This document shows positions 1-7,607 of a stretch of 10,962 bases of DNA, in pieces. The notes below the pieces were generated by a model that saw nothing but the letters and a program-made list of their open reading frames with translations, did not search any database and had not been told where the DNA came from. The stretch is from NCBI GenBank assembly GCA_946613955.1, contig CAMOGC010000034.1, positions 1-10,962 on the forward strand, given 5' to 3'. Every line of letters begins with the position of its first letter. The first letter of the stretch is position 1. This DNA is from an uncultured Clostridia bacterium. Its GTDB lineage: Bacteria > Bacillota_A > Clostridia > Christensenellales > Aristaeellaceae. Made by a program: the position numbers and the translations under genes.

Positions 1-914
1 TCATCTCCCTGGAGGACGACCTGATGCGCCTCTTCGGCTCCGAGCGGATCGGCGCGATGGTGGACCGCCTCGGCCTCAAGGACGACGAGCCCCTGACCGC
101 CGGCATGCTGACCAAGCAGATCGAAAACGCCCAGAAGCGCATCGAGGGCCGGAATTTCGAAACCCGGAAGCACGTGCTGGAATACGACAACGTCATGAAC
201 CGGCAGCGGGAGGTCATCTACGGCCAGCGCCGCCGGGTGCTCATGGGCGAAAACGTGCGGGACAGCATCCTGCGGATGGCGGACCACGTGGTGGACTACG
301 CCTGCGGCCGCTGGCTCAACGGGGAGGATCCCGCAGAATGGGAATGGGCCCAGGCGGAAAACTATCTGGAGAACCTCTGCTGCCATCACGGGGCGCTGGA
401 GGCCCTGCGGCCCCGGGCGCAGGAGCTGCTGCGGGACGGGGTGGCCGAGGCCCTGAAGGAGGACGCCCACGCCTTCTACGCCGAGCGGGAAAGCCTGCTG
501 GCGGAGATGAAGGTGGACATGCGCGAGGTGGAGCGGGTCATGCTCCTGCGCAGCGTGGACACCCGCTGGATGGATCATATCGACGCCATGGACCAGCTGC
601 GGGACGGGATCGGCTTCCGCGCCTACAGCGGGAAAAACCCGGTGACCGAGTATCAGATCGAGGCCGGGCATATGTTTGAGGAGCTGAACCACCTGATCCG
701 GGAGGACACGGTGCGCCGGGTGTATCAGGCGAAGATCCAGGTCACCCCCGAGCGGGTGCAGACGGCCAGGCCCGCGGAGGCCCGCCTGGCCGGCGACGGG
801 CCCCGGCAGCCGAAGAAGCTCAAGCCCGGCCAGAAGGTGGGGCGGAACGATCCCTGCCCCTGCGGCAGCGGCAAGAAATATAAGAACTGCCACGGCCGGG
901 GGGACGCGGAATAA
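1..914 (+). CDS. secA: Protein translocase subunit SecA, 3' part (5' end outside window)
   Basis: SecA is the ATPase motor that drives unfolded preproteins through the SecYEG channel at the cytoplasmic membrane. The open frame runs in from the window edge (first full codon at base 3) and begins with ISLEDDLMRLFGSERI, a signature of the region after the second nucleotide-binding fold. About 303 codons are present. They cover the helical scaffold and wing, including FETRKHVLEYDNVMNRQR and the LRSVDTRWMDHIDAMDQLR helix. A basic linker then leads to a complete C-terminal SEC-C motif, CPCGSGKKYKNCH, whose zinc ligands are encoded at 855, 861, 888 and 891. That tail normally binds zinc, SecB or ribosomes. 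The conserved Gln of the usual A-Q-x-x-P segment is replaced, the window reading RAYSGKNP (615-641). The stop is TAA at 912-914. secA followed by prfB is the usual Firmicutes order. The identification is secure; the first 500 or more residues lie outside. Confidence 0.97.
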   Translation, partial: ISLEDDLMRLFGSERIGAMVDRLGLKDDEPLTAGMLTKQIENAQKRIEGRNFETRKHVLEYDNVMNRQREVIYGQRRRVLMGENVRDSILRMADHVVDYACGRWLNGEDPAEWEWAQAENYLENLCCHHGALEALRPRAQELLRDGVAEALKEDAHAFYAERESLLAEMKVDMREVERVMLLRSVDTRWMDHIDAMDQLRDGIGFRAYSGKNPVTEYQIEAGHMFEELNHLIREDTVRRVYQAKIQVTPERVQTARPAEARLAGDGPRQPKKLKPGQKVGRNDPCPCGSGKKYKNCHGRGDAE

Positions 915-1010
915 ACCCGGACAAACGGCCGGAACGATCCTGCCCCGCGGCAGCGGGGCGAACAGAAGCGGCCGCGGCCGGATGGACGCGGAACAAGCCC
1001 GGACAAACGG
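843..1010 (+). repeat. Imperfect direct duplication of the secA SEC-C coding end
   Basis: Bases 843-928 (zinc-motif codons, the secA stop and 14 bases beyond) align end to end with 930-1010. By eye about four in five positions match, with roughly five bases of net deletion in the second copy. Shared blocks include CGGAACGATCC, GCGGCAGCGG, GGACGCGGAA and CCCGGACAAACGG. In the second copy single-base losses break the reading frame, the CxC pair is disrupted, and the base matching the first T of the secA TAA stop is C. It therefore looks like a decayed tandem duplication that now fills most of the secA-prfB spacer. I infer slippage or short-homology duplication as the origin. Confidence 0.75.
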
Positions 1011-1030
1011 ACAGGAGGGAGCCTGAAAGC

Positions 1031-2131
1031 ATGTTGGAACTGGAACAGTACGGCCAGGAAATCGCGGCCATCCGCAAGAGCATTCTGGCGGCCGGCGAGG
1101 CGCTGCACGTGGATCACATGCAGGAGCAGATCGACGAGCTGACGGAGGAAATGAACCAGCCGGAATTCTGGAACGATACCGAGCGCAGCACCCACGTGAA
1201 TCAGAAGCTGGGGCATCTGAAAAACCGGCTGGAGCACTACAGGGGGCTCCTGGCCGCGGCGGACGACGTGGAAACGATGACGGAGCTGGCCAAGGAAGAA
1301 AACGACGAGGACATGGTGGCCGAGGCCGGGGCCGCCCTGAAGGATCTGAAGGAAAAGGCGGACGCCCTGGAGCTGGAAACCCTGATGCGGGGCGACTATG
1401 ACGACAACGACGCCGTCCTCAGCCTGCACGCCGGCGCCGGCGGAACCGAGGCGCAGGACTGGACCCAGATGCTGTATCGGATGTATACCCGCTACTGCGA
1501 GAAGATGGGCTTCCAGGTCAAGCTTCTGGATCTGCTGGACGGGGACGAGGCGGGGATCAAGAGCGTGTCCTTCGAGGTCAGCGGCGATCACGCCTACGGC
1601 TACCTCCGCGGGGAAAAGGGCGTGCACCGGCTGGTCCGCATCAGCCCCTTCGACGCCAACGCCCGGCGGCATACGAGCTTTTCCTCCCTGGACGTGGCGC
1701 CGATGCTGGAGGATGACGACGACGAGATCCAGATCGACATGAAGGACGTCCGGGTGGACACCTATCACTCCAGCGGCGCCGGCGGCCAGAACGTCAACAA
1801 GACGTCCTCCGCCGTCCGCATGACCCACTATCCCAGCGGCATCGTCGTTTCCTGCCAGACGGAGCGGGACCAGGTCCAGAACCGGGCCACCTGCCTGAAA
1901 ATGCTGAAGGCGAAGCTGCTGGAAATCCGGGAGCGGGAAAAGGAACAGCAGATGGCGGACATCAAGGGCGAGATGAAGAAGATCGAATGGGGCAGCCAGA
2001 TCCGCAGCTACGTGTTCCAGCCCTATACCATGGTCAAGGATCACCGGACGAATTACGAAAGCGGCAACATTGACGATGTCATGAACGGAAACCTGGAAGG
2101 CTTTGTGACCGCCTATCTGAAGATGCAGTAA
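1031..2131 (+). CDS. prfB: Peptide chain release factor 2 (RF2), no programmed frameshift
   Basis: RF2 recognises UGA and UAA in the ribosomal A site and triggers peptidyl-tRNA hydrolysis. The 366-residue protein is full length. It has an N-terminal helical domain containing MNQPEFWND, the stop-codon reading tripeptide SPF at residues 205-207, and the catalytic GGQ at 251-253 within SSGAGGQNVNKTSS. A C-terminal SYVFQPYTMVKDHRT segment follows. The start is ATG at 1031, with AGGAGG at 1013-1018 (12-base spacing). In most bacteria prfB carries an in-frame UGA near codon 25 that is bypassed by +1 frameshifting. Here the equivalent place (A24-L25-H26-V27, bases 1100-1111) reads straight through, with no TGA, no slippery CTT and no internal Shine-Dalgarno. 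The gene therefore lacks that autoregulation. It ends in TAA and is followed after 24 bases by the next gene, so co-transcription is likely. Confidence 0.97.
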   Translation: MLELEQYGQEIAAIRKSILAAGEALHVDHMQEQIDELTEEMNQPEFWNDTERSTHVNQKLGHLKNRLEHYRGLLAAADDVETMTELAKEENDEDMVAEAGAALKDLKEKADALELETLMRGDYDDNDAVLSLHAGAGGTEAQDWTQMLYRMYTRYCEKMGFQVKLLDLLDGDEAGIKSVSFEVSGDHAYGYLRGEKGVHRLVRISPFDANARRHTSFSSLDVAPMLEDDDDEIQIDMKDVRVDTYHSSGAGGQNVNKTSSAVRMTHYPSGIVVSCQTERDQVQNRATCLKMLKAKLLEIREREKEQQMADIKGEMKKIEWGSQIRSYVFQPYTMVKDHRTNYESGNIDDVMNGNLEGFVTAYLKMQ

Positions 2132-2155
2132 GCGTCGGAAGGGAGAGGACGAGGG

Positions 2156-2887
2156 GTGAAACCCGCATCGGACGGATCGCGCCGGGGGGCGTTTCTCCGG
2201 GGAATGGCGGCGGCCCTGGCGCTGGCGCTCTTCGGCCTGTGCGGGATTATCCGCCTCATCGCCGGGGACGCGGGCGGCTGGCAGCGGGCCATGGCGCACT
2301 ATGCCCCGCCGGAGAGGACGGGCCTGCCCGCCGACGATTATCCCGACATGGCGGAGATGATCGCCTCCTATCTTTCCGGCGCCCGGGAGCGCTTCCAGTA
2401 TACCGCCGTCGGGGTCGACGGGGAAAGCCTCCCCTGCTTCGGGGAACGGGAGATCGCCCATATGGCGGACTGCCGGGCCCTGATCCGGCTGGCGGGCATC
2501 GTCTGCGCCCTGTCGGGGGCGGCGGCCGCGGTCCTGATTTTTTTCCAGGCGCGGGCGGCGGGCCGGAGGGAAAACCTGAACCACGCCTTCGGCCGGGGCG
2601 GCCTGACGGGGCTGGGGATCGTGGGCGTGATCGCGGGCGCGCTGCTCGTATGGGCGGCGGCGGATTTCGACGGCCTGTTCCTCGCCTTTCACCGCGTGGC
2701 CTTCCGGAACGACCTGTGGCTGCTGGATCCGCGGACGGACCTGCTGATCCGGCTGATGCCCCAGCCCCTCTTCGTGCATCTGGGGATGAAGGGGCTGCTG
2801 CCGGCGGCGGGATGGATGGCGGCGCTGGCGGTCGCCTTCTGGTTTGTGGCGACCCGGCAATCCGGGAAAGAGAGAAAGGAAACTTGA
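2156..2887 (+). CDS. DUF1461/TIGR01906-like integral membrane protein
   Basis: This is a 243-residue multi-spanning membrane protein of unknown function. Hydrophobic segments fall near residues 16-36, 111-130, 150-169 and 218-233, with a roughly 75-residue hydrophilic loop after the first. Two features recall the DUF1461 (TIGR01906) family: an H-M-A-D-C-R segment at 102-107 just before the second helix, and the stretch around FRNDLWLLDPRTDLLI (183-198) ending in LMP before the last helix. I assign it from this pattern, not from a search. The start is GTG at 2156, preceded by GGGAGAGGA at 2141-2149. An in-frame ATG at 2204 (residue 17) is the alternative, but it would fall at the edge of the first helix. 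The gene lies 24 bases after prfB and 5 bases before tsaD, which suggests translation linked to housekeeping genes. No catalytic motif is visible. Confidence 0.8.
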   Translation: MKPASDGSRRGAFLRGMAAALALALFGLCGIIRLIAGDAGGWQRAMAHYAPPERTGLPADDYPDMAEMIASYLSGARERFQYTAVGVDGESLPCFGEREIAHMADCRALIRLAGIVCALSGAAAAVLIFFQARAAGRRENLNHAFGRGGLTGLGIVGVIAGALLVWAAADFDGLFLAFHRVAFRNDLWLLDPRTDLLIRLMPQPLFVHLGMKGLLPAAGWMAALAVAFWFVATRQSGKERKET

Positions 2888-2892
2888 GCATC

Positions 2893-3963
2893 ATGAGCTA
2901 TCAGGAAACCGCGGCCCGGAAGGCGGCCATGCTGGCCGAAAAGGACCGGGTGCGGATTCTGGCGCTGGAGACCAGCTGCGACGAAACGGCCGCGGCGGTC
3001 ATCGAAAACGGTCGGGTGATCCTGTCCAACGTGGTTTTCAGCCAGATCGACCTTCACGAGCTGTATGGCGGGGTCGTGCCGGAAATCGCGAGCCGGGCCC
3101 ATATGGAGGCCTGCGACCGGGTCATCGACGAGGCCCTTTCGCGGGCGGGCCTGCCCCTGGCGGAGGTCGACGCCCTGGCGGTGACCTACGGGCCGGGGCT
3201 GGTGGGGGCGCTGCTGACGGGAGTCAACTGCATGAAGGGGCTGGCCTTCGCGACGGAAAAGCCCCTGATCCCGGTGAACCACATGGAGGGCCACGTCAGC
3301 GCGAATTTCCTTTCGGCGCCGGATCTGACCCCGCCCTTCCTGTGCCTGGTGGTCAGCGGGGGCCACAGCCATCTGGTGGAGATCCCGGACTACGGGGTCT
3401 ATCATCCCCTGGGCCAGACGATGGACGACGCGGCGGGCGAAGCCTTCGACAAGGCGGCCCGGGTGCTGGGGCTGCCCTATCCCGGCGGGCCCCGGATCGA
3501 CGCGCTGGCGGAGGAGGGCGACCCGGAGGCGCTGACCCTGCCCCATCCGAAAATCGAGGGCCGGTACGACTTTTCCTTCTCCGGGGTCAAGACCGCCTTC
3601 CTCAACGCCGTCCACGGCATGGAGCAGCGGGGAGAAACCCTGAACAAGGCGGATCTGGCGGCCTCCTTCCGGGCGTCGGTCTGCGGCCAGCTGGCGGAAA
3701 AAGCCGCCCTGCTGCTGGAGGATCGGATCGCCCGGGGCCAGCGGCCGAAGATGGCCCTGGCCGGCGGCGTGTCCGCCAACCGGGAGCTGCGGCGGCGGAT
3801 GAAGGCGCTGTGCGAGGGGCTGGGGGTGCCGCTGTATATGCCGGAAATCGGGCTGTGCACCGATAACGGCGCCATGATCGGCAGCGCCGCCTATTATCAG
3901 CTCAGGCGGGGAAAATTCGCGGATCTGTCCCTGAACGCGGCGCCGGCACTGCGGCTGTGCTGA
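2893..3963 (+). CDS. tsaD: tRNA N6-threonylcarbamoyladenosine transferase TsaD
   Basis: TsaD, with TsaB and TsaE, transfers the threonylcarbamoyl group to A37 of tRNAs that read ANN codons; it is a cytoplasmic, essential Kae1/ASKHA-fold enzyme. The 356-residue product has LALETSCDETAAAV (23-36), the metal-binding H130-MEG-H134, SGGHSHL at 155-161, FSFSGVKTA (228-236), GGVSAN at 291-296 and C-T-D324-N-G near the C-terminus, where the Asp completes the iron site. All the expected motifs are intact. The start at ATG 2893 has AAGGA at 2876-2880, a 12-base spacing like that of prfB. It gives a charged leader of about 18 residues before the fold, slightly longer than typical family members. An in-frame TTG at 2884 overlaps the stop of the upstream gene but sits too close to the binding site. 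TsaB and TsaE are not in this window. Confidence 0.97.
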   Translation: MSYQETAARKAAMLAEKDRVRILALETSCDETAAAVIENGRVILSNVVFSQIDLHELYGGVVPEIASRAHMEACDRVIDEALSRAGLPLAEVDALAVTYGPGLVGALLTGVNCMKGLAFATEKPLIPVNHMEGHVSANFLSAPDLTPPFLCLVVSGGHSHLVEIPDYGVYHPLGQTMDDAAGEAFDKAARVLGLPYPGGPRIDALAEEGDPEALTLPHPKIEGRYDFSFSGVKTAFLNAVHGMEQRGETLNKADLAASFRASVCGQLAEKAALLLEDRIARGQRPKMALAGGVSANRELRRRMKALCEGLGVPLYMPEIGLCTDNGAMIGSAAYYQLRRGKFADLSLNAAPALRLC

Positions 3964-4008
3964 GGGCCGGGGACGAATAGGAAGACAAGGAAAGGAAAGC
4001 GAATCAAA

Positions 4009-4497
4009 ATGGCAGACGATAAGAAAAAGGAACTGATGCAGGCACTGAAGTTTACGCTCTTTTCCATCAGCGCCGGGGTCATCCAGATCCTGACCTATAC
4101 CCTCTTTTTCGAGGTTTTCCACTGGGCGCCCTGGCTGGCCTATCTGGTCAGCCTGATTCTGTCGGTGCTGTGGAATTTTACCTTCAACCGGGAATATACC
4201 TTCCGCTCCAGCGCGGACGTGAAGCGCTCGATGCTGCTGGTGTTCCTGTTCTATCTGGTCTTTACGCCCCTGAGCACCTGGTGGACCGCCGCCCTGACGG
4301 GGGAAAATCCCTTTACCGGCGCGGCCGCCTCCCAGCAGCCGGTGGTGAATAACTACCTGGTGCAGGCGGGAACGATGCTGGCAAACTTCGTGCTGGAATT
4401 CCTGTATCAGAAGTTCGTGGTTTTCCGGGGCTCCATCGATACCAACGAGCGGGCCCGGAAGAAAAAGGAAGAGGAAGAAAAAGCGGCCCGGCGGTGA
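4009..4497 (+). CDS. GtrA-family membrane protein
   Basis: This is a 162-residue protein of the GtrA family. Members are small four-helix membrane proteins associated with moving lipid-linked sugars or with cell-surface polysaccharide synthesis; the precise substrate is usually unknown. Hydrophobic segments lie near residues 14-34, 41-57, 74-95 and 116-134. Two family hallmarks are clear: W-N-F-T-F-N-R-E-Y-T-F at 55-65, closing the second helix, and FLYQKFVVF at 131-139, after the fourth. The last 20 residues are a highly charged Lys/Glu/Arg tail, probably cytoplasmic. The loop between helices 3 and 4 (about 98-113) is unusually Ala/Gln-rich. The start ATG 4009 follows AAGGAAAGGA (3988-3997). 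The gene is 45 bases after tsaD and could be in the same transcript. No glycosyltransferase lies next to it, although GtrA proteins often sit beside one. Confidence 0.9.
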   Translation: MADDKKKELMQALKFTLFSISAGVIQILTYTLFFEVFHWAPWLAYLVSLILSVLWNFTFNREYTFRSSADVKRSMLLVFLFYLVFTPLSTWWTAALTGENPFTGAAASQQPVVNNYLVQAGTMLANFVLEFLYQKFVVFRGSIDTNERARKKKEEEEKAARR

Positions 4498-4592
4498 GAC
4501 AAAAGGGGCCGGCGGAGGGGCAGCGCGGAGCGGATCCGGCAGACCCCGGAGCGAGAACGGCCGGCGGTGATCAGAAAAAACCGGCCGGCGGA
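4484..4592 (+). repeat. Weak direct repeat of the gtrA-like 3' end
   Basis: The end of the GtrA gene with its stop (4484-4516: CGGCCCGGCGGTGA, an A-rich run, then GGCCGGCGGA) resembles 4558-4592 (CGGCCGGCGGTGA, an A-rich run, then GGCCGGCGGA). The order of elements is the same, with small gaps. The sequence is low in complexity, so chance similarity is a real alternative. The rest of the gtrA-uvrA spacer (127 bases) is purine-rich, and I see no promoter in it. Confidence 0.35.
4558..4587 (+). other. Possible hairpin in the uvrA leader
   Basis: CGGCCGG at 4558-4564 is the exact reverse complement of CCGGCCG at 4581-4587, with a 16-base A-rich loop. There is no following T-run, so this is not a standard intrinsic terminator. 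If it forms in RNA it would lie about 37 bases before the uvrA start. The high GC content makes such matches common. Confidence 0.3.
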
Positions 4593-4624
4593 AGAAAACC
4601 GAAGCGAAAACGGAAAGGAAGCAG

Positions 4625-7468
4625 ATGAACGATCTGATCAGGGTGCGGGGCGCCCGGGAACATAATCTGAAAAACGTAAACGTGGACATCCCGCGGAACA
4701 GCCTGACGGTGATTACCGGCCTGTCCGGCAGCGGAAAGAGCTCCCTGGCCTTCGACACGATCTACGCCGAGGGCCAGCGCCGCTATGTGGAAAGCCTTTC
4801 CAGCTACGCCCGCCAGTTTCTCGGCCAGATGGACAAGCCGGACGTGGACAGCATCGAGGGTCTCAGCCCGGCGATCTCCATCGACCAGAAGACCACCGGC
4901 CGCAATCCCCGCTCCACCGTGGGCACCGTGACGGAAATTCACGATTACCTGCGCCTGCTGTGGGCCCGGGCCGGCGTGCCCCACTGCCCGAAATGCGGCC
5001 GGGAAATCCGGAAGCAGAGCGTGGACGAAATGGTGGACGCGGTCTGCCGCTGGCCGGAGGGAACCCGGCTGCAGGTGCTGTCCCCGGTGGTCCGGGGGCG
5101 CAAGGGCGAGCACCGGGATCTGCTCGAAAAGGCGGGCAAGAACGGCTTCGTCCGCGTCCGGATCGACGGGGACATGTTCGACCTGGAGGACGCGCCCGCC
5201 CTGGACAAAAAGAAAAAGCATACGATCGAAATCGTGGTGGACCGCCTGATCCTGCGGGAGGGAAAGGAATTCCGCCAGCGCCTGGCGGACGATATCGAAA
5301 CCGCCACCCGCCACAGCGCCGGGCTGGTCATCCTGAACCGCCTGTCGGAGGACAACCCCGGGGAGGAGCTGTTCAGCATGAACTACGCCTGCCCGGACTG
5401 CGGCCTGTCCATCGAGGAGCTGACGCCCCGGATGTTCTCCTTTAACAGCCCCTTCGGCGCCTGCCCCACCTGCGGCGGGCTGGGCACCCTGATGAAAATC
5501 AGCGAGGAGGCGGTGCTGCCGGACGAAAGCCTGACCCTGCGGGAGGGGGCGCTGGCGGCGCCGGGCTTCGGCGACAGCGCCATGGCGGTGTCCTATCTGT
5601 CCGCCATGGGAAAGAAATACGGCTTTACCATGGATACGCCCGTGAGCCGGATCAGCGAGGCCGGCCGCCACGCCCTGCTTTACGGGACGGGGGGCGAAAA
5701 GCTGACCATCGAATACGAAAGCTCCCGGGGAAAGGCCCAGTATTCGACGGCCTTCGAGGGCGTGATCCCGACCCTGGAGCGGCGCTACCGGGAAACCAGC
5801 TCCGAGGGCATGAAGCAGTCCTACGAGGAATACATGGCGGAGGAAATCTGCCCGGACTGCCGGGGCGCCCGGCTGAAGCCGGAGGCCCGGGCCGTGACGG
5901 TGGGCGGCAAAACCCTGCCGGAGGTCAGCGACATGAGCATCGTGGCCGCGCGGGATTTCTTCCGGAATCTGCGCCTGGAGGGCAACCGGGCGGTCATCGC
6001 CTCCCGGATCCTGAAGGAAATCGACGCCCGCCTGACCTTCCTGGCGGATGTGGGGCTGGGTTATCTGACCCTGAGCCGGGCGGCGGCCACCCTTTCCGGC
6101 GGCGAATCCCAGCGGATCCGCCTGGCGACCCAGATCGGCTCGGCGCTGATGGGGGTGCTCTACGTGCTGGATGAGCCCAGCATCGGCCTGCATCAGCGGG
6201 ACAACGCCCGGCTGATCGCCACCCTGAAGCGTATGCGGGATCTGGGCAACACGGTGCTGGTCGTCGAGCATGACGAGGAAACGATGTACGCCGCGGACCA
6301 TATCGTGGACGTGGGGCCAGGCGCCGGGCTGCACGGGGGCCGCATCGTGGCGGAGGGCACGGCGGAGGAAATCAAGGCCTGCCCCCAGAGCCTTACGGGG
6401 CTGTATCTGAGCGGGAAAAAGCGCATCCCCGTGCCCGCGCGCCGGCGCAGGCCCACCGGCTTTCTCGAGGTCTGCGGGGCGGCGGAAAACAACCTGAAGG
6501 GCATCGACGTGCGCCTGCCCCTGGGGGTGCTGACCTGCGTGACCGGGGTGTCCGGCAGCGGGAAAAGCTCCCTGGTCAACGGGATCCTCTATCCCTATCT
6601 GGCGCGGAAGCTGAACCGGGCGAAGACCCGGGCGGGCCGGTTTGACCGGATCGAGGGGCTGGAGCAGCTGGATAAAATCATCCTCATCGACCAGAGCCCC
6701 ATCGGGCGGACGCCCCGCTCCAACCCCGCCACCTATACCGGCATGTTTGACCTGATCCGGAAGATCTTCGCCATGAGCCCGGCGGCCAGGGCCCGGGGCT
6801 ATAAGGAAAACCGCTTCTCCTTCAACGTCAAGGGCGGCCGGTGCGAGGCGTGCCAGGGCGACGGGGTGCAGAAAATCGAGATGCACTTCCTGCCGGATCT
6901 GTATGTGCCCTGCGAGGTCTGCCAGGGCCGGCGGTATAACCGGGAAACCCTGGAGGTGACCTGGCAGGGAAAAACCATCTACGACGTGCTGGAAATGACC
7001 GTCGAGGAGGGCCTCTCCTTCTTCGAAAACCATCCCCCCATCCGGCGGAAGCTGGAAACCCTGGCGGATGTGGGCCTGGGATATATGAAGATCGGCCAGG
7101 CCTCCACGACCCTCTCCGGCGGCGAGGCCCAGCGGGTCAAGCTGGCGACGGAGCTGAGCCGGAAGGCCACCGGGCGGACGATCTATCTGCTGGACGAGCC
7201 GACGACCGGCCTGCATATGGCGGACGTTGACCGGCTGATCGAGGTGCTGCAGCGGCTGACGGACGCGGGCAATACCGTCCTGGTCATCGAGCACAACCTG
7301 GACGTCATCAAGGTGGCGGACTGGCTGATCGACCTGGGCCCCGAGGGCGGGGACGGGGGCGGCACGATCGTCGCCCAGGGGACGCCGGAGCAGGTGGCCG
7401 CCGTTCCCGAATCCTTTACGGGGATGTATCTGAAAAAGGCGCTGGAGGCCGGGCGGGAGAAGCCGTAA
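4625..7468 (+). CDS. uvrA: Excinuclease ABC subunit A, UvrA
   Basis: UvrA dimers scan DNA for bulky lesions and load UvrB for nucleotide excision repair. The 947-residue protein has the full two-ATPase architecture. Walker A sites are GLSGSGKSS at 32-40 and GVSGSGKSS at 641-649. ABC signatures are LSGGESQR at 490 and LSGGEAQR at 830. Walker B motifs are DEPSIGLHQ at 516 and DEPTTGLHM at 857. Zinc ligands are C256/C259/C280/C283 and C740/C743/C763/C766, the second module matching the E. coli numbering. The residues normally seen at these sites are all present. The start ATG 4625 has GGAAAGGA at 4612-4619. uvrB is not adjacent, and no palindrome of the Gram-positive LexA type (GAAC-N4-GTTC) occurs in the 127 bases upstream. 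Transcription may therefore come from the upstream genes, or SOS control may be absent or indirect. Confidence 0.98.
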   Translation: MNDLIRVRGAREHNLKNVNVDIPRNSLTVITGLSGSGKSSLAFDTIYAEGQRRYVESLSSYARQFLGQMDKPDVDSIEGLSPAISIDQKTTGRNPRSTVGTVTEIHDYLRLLWARAGVPHCPKCGREIRKQSVDEMVDAVCRWPEGTRLQVLSPVVRGRKGEHRDLLEKAGKNGFVRVRIDGDMFDLEDAPALDKKKKHTIEIVVDRLILREGKEFRQRLADDIETATRHSAGLVILNRLSEDNPGEELFSMNYACPDCGLSIEELTPRMFSFNSPFGACPTCGGLGTLMKISEEAVLPDESLTLREGALAAPGFGDSAMAVSYLSAMGKKYGFTMDTPVSRISEAGRHALLYGTGGEKLTIEYESSRGKAQYSTAFEGVIPTLERRYRETSSEGMKQSYEEYMAEEICPDCRGARLKPEARAVTVGGKTLPEVSDMSIVAARDFFRNLRLEGNRAVIASRILKEIDARLTFLADVGLGYLTLSRAAATLSGGESQRIRLATQIGSALMGVLYVLDEPSIGLHQRDNARLIATLKRMRDLGNTVLVVEHDEETMYAADHIVDVGPGAGLHGGRIVAEGTAEEIKACPQSLTGLYLSGKKRIPVPARRRRPTGFLEVCGAAENNLKGIDVRLPLGVLTCVTGVSGSGKSSLVNGILYPYLARKLNRAKTRAGRFDRIEGLEQLDKIILIDQSPIGRTPRSNPATYTGMFDLIRKIFAMSPAARARGYKENRFSFNVKGGRCEACQGDGVQKIEMHFLPDLYVPCEVCQGRRYNRETLEVTWQGKTIYDVLEMTVEEGLSFFENHPPIRRKLETLADVGLGYMKIGQASTTLSGGEAQRVKLATELSRKATGRTIYLLDEPTTGLHMADVDRLIEVLQRLTDAGNTVLVIEHNLDVIKVADWLIDLGPEGGDGGGTIVAQGTPEQVAAVPESFTGMYLKKALEAGREKP

Positions 7469-7472
7469 AGGC

Positions 7473-7574
7473 GGCGGGACGCCCGGCGAACGGATGCCTG
7501 GAAGCGCCAGAAACGGCGGGACGCCCGGCGAACGGATGCCCGGAAGCGCCAGAAACGGCGGAGCGCCCGGCGAA
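7473..7574 (+). repeat. 42-bp tandem repeat, about 2.4 copies, after uvrA
   Basis: Unit 1 (7473-7514) and unit 2 (7515-7556) differ at one base (T at 7499, C at 7541). A partial third unit (7557-7574) keeps GGCG and CGCCCGGCGAA before diverging. Each unit starts GGCGGGACGCCCGGCGAA. The near identity implies recent expansion. The unit length is a multiple of three, so a frame through it would read M-P-G-S-A-R-N-G-G repeats, but no ribosome binding site precedes that frame. It occupies most of the 139-base uvrA-downstream spacer. Confidence 0.95.
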
Positions 7575-7607
7575 AAGGCGGAACAGAAAGGACGCGGAAC
7601 GGCTGAT

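Noticed and set aside
338..679. Overlapping plus-strand frame inside secA
   Set aside because: It is a Gly/Ala/Arg/Pro-rich shadow with no homology and no binding site. Similar plus-strand shadows occur inside prfB, tsaD, uvrA, the Lgt-like gene and the glycosidases.
2884..2886. TTG start for tsaD overlapping the upstream TGA
   Set aside because: The only nearby AAGGA (2876-2880) would be just 3 bases away, whereas ATG 2893 gives a workable spacing.
2239..2892. Upstream extension of the tsaD frame by about 218 codons
   Set aside because: The extension overlaps the DUF1461-like gene in another frame and has a Gly/Arg/Pro-rich composition typical of a shadow frame. TsaD homology begins only after ATG 2893.
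7473..7574. CRISPR array
   Set aside because: The units are directly abutting with no unique spacers between them, and no cas gene is near.
7494..7607. Start at ATG 7494 giving the Lgt-like protein a 38-residue repeat extension
   Set aside because: No ribosome binding site precedes it and the extension is just the translated 42-bp repeat. The membrane protein starts naturally at 7608.
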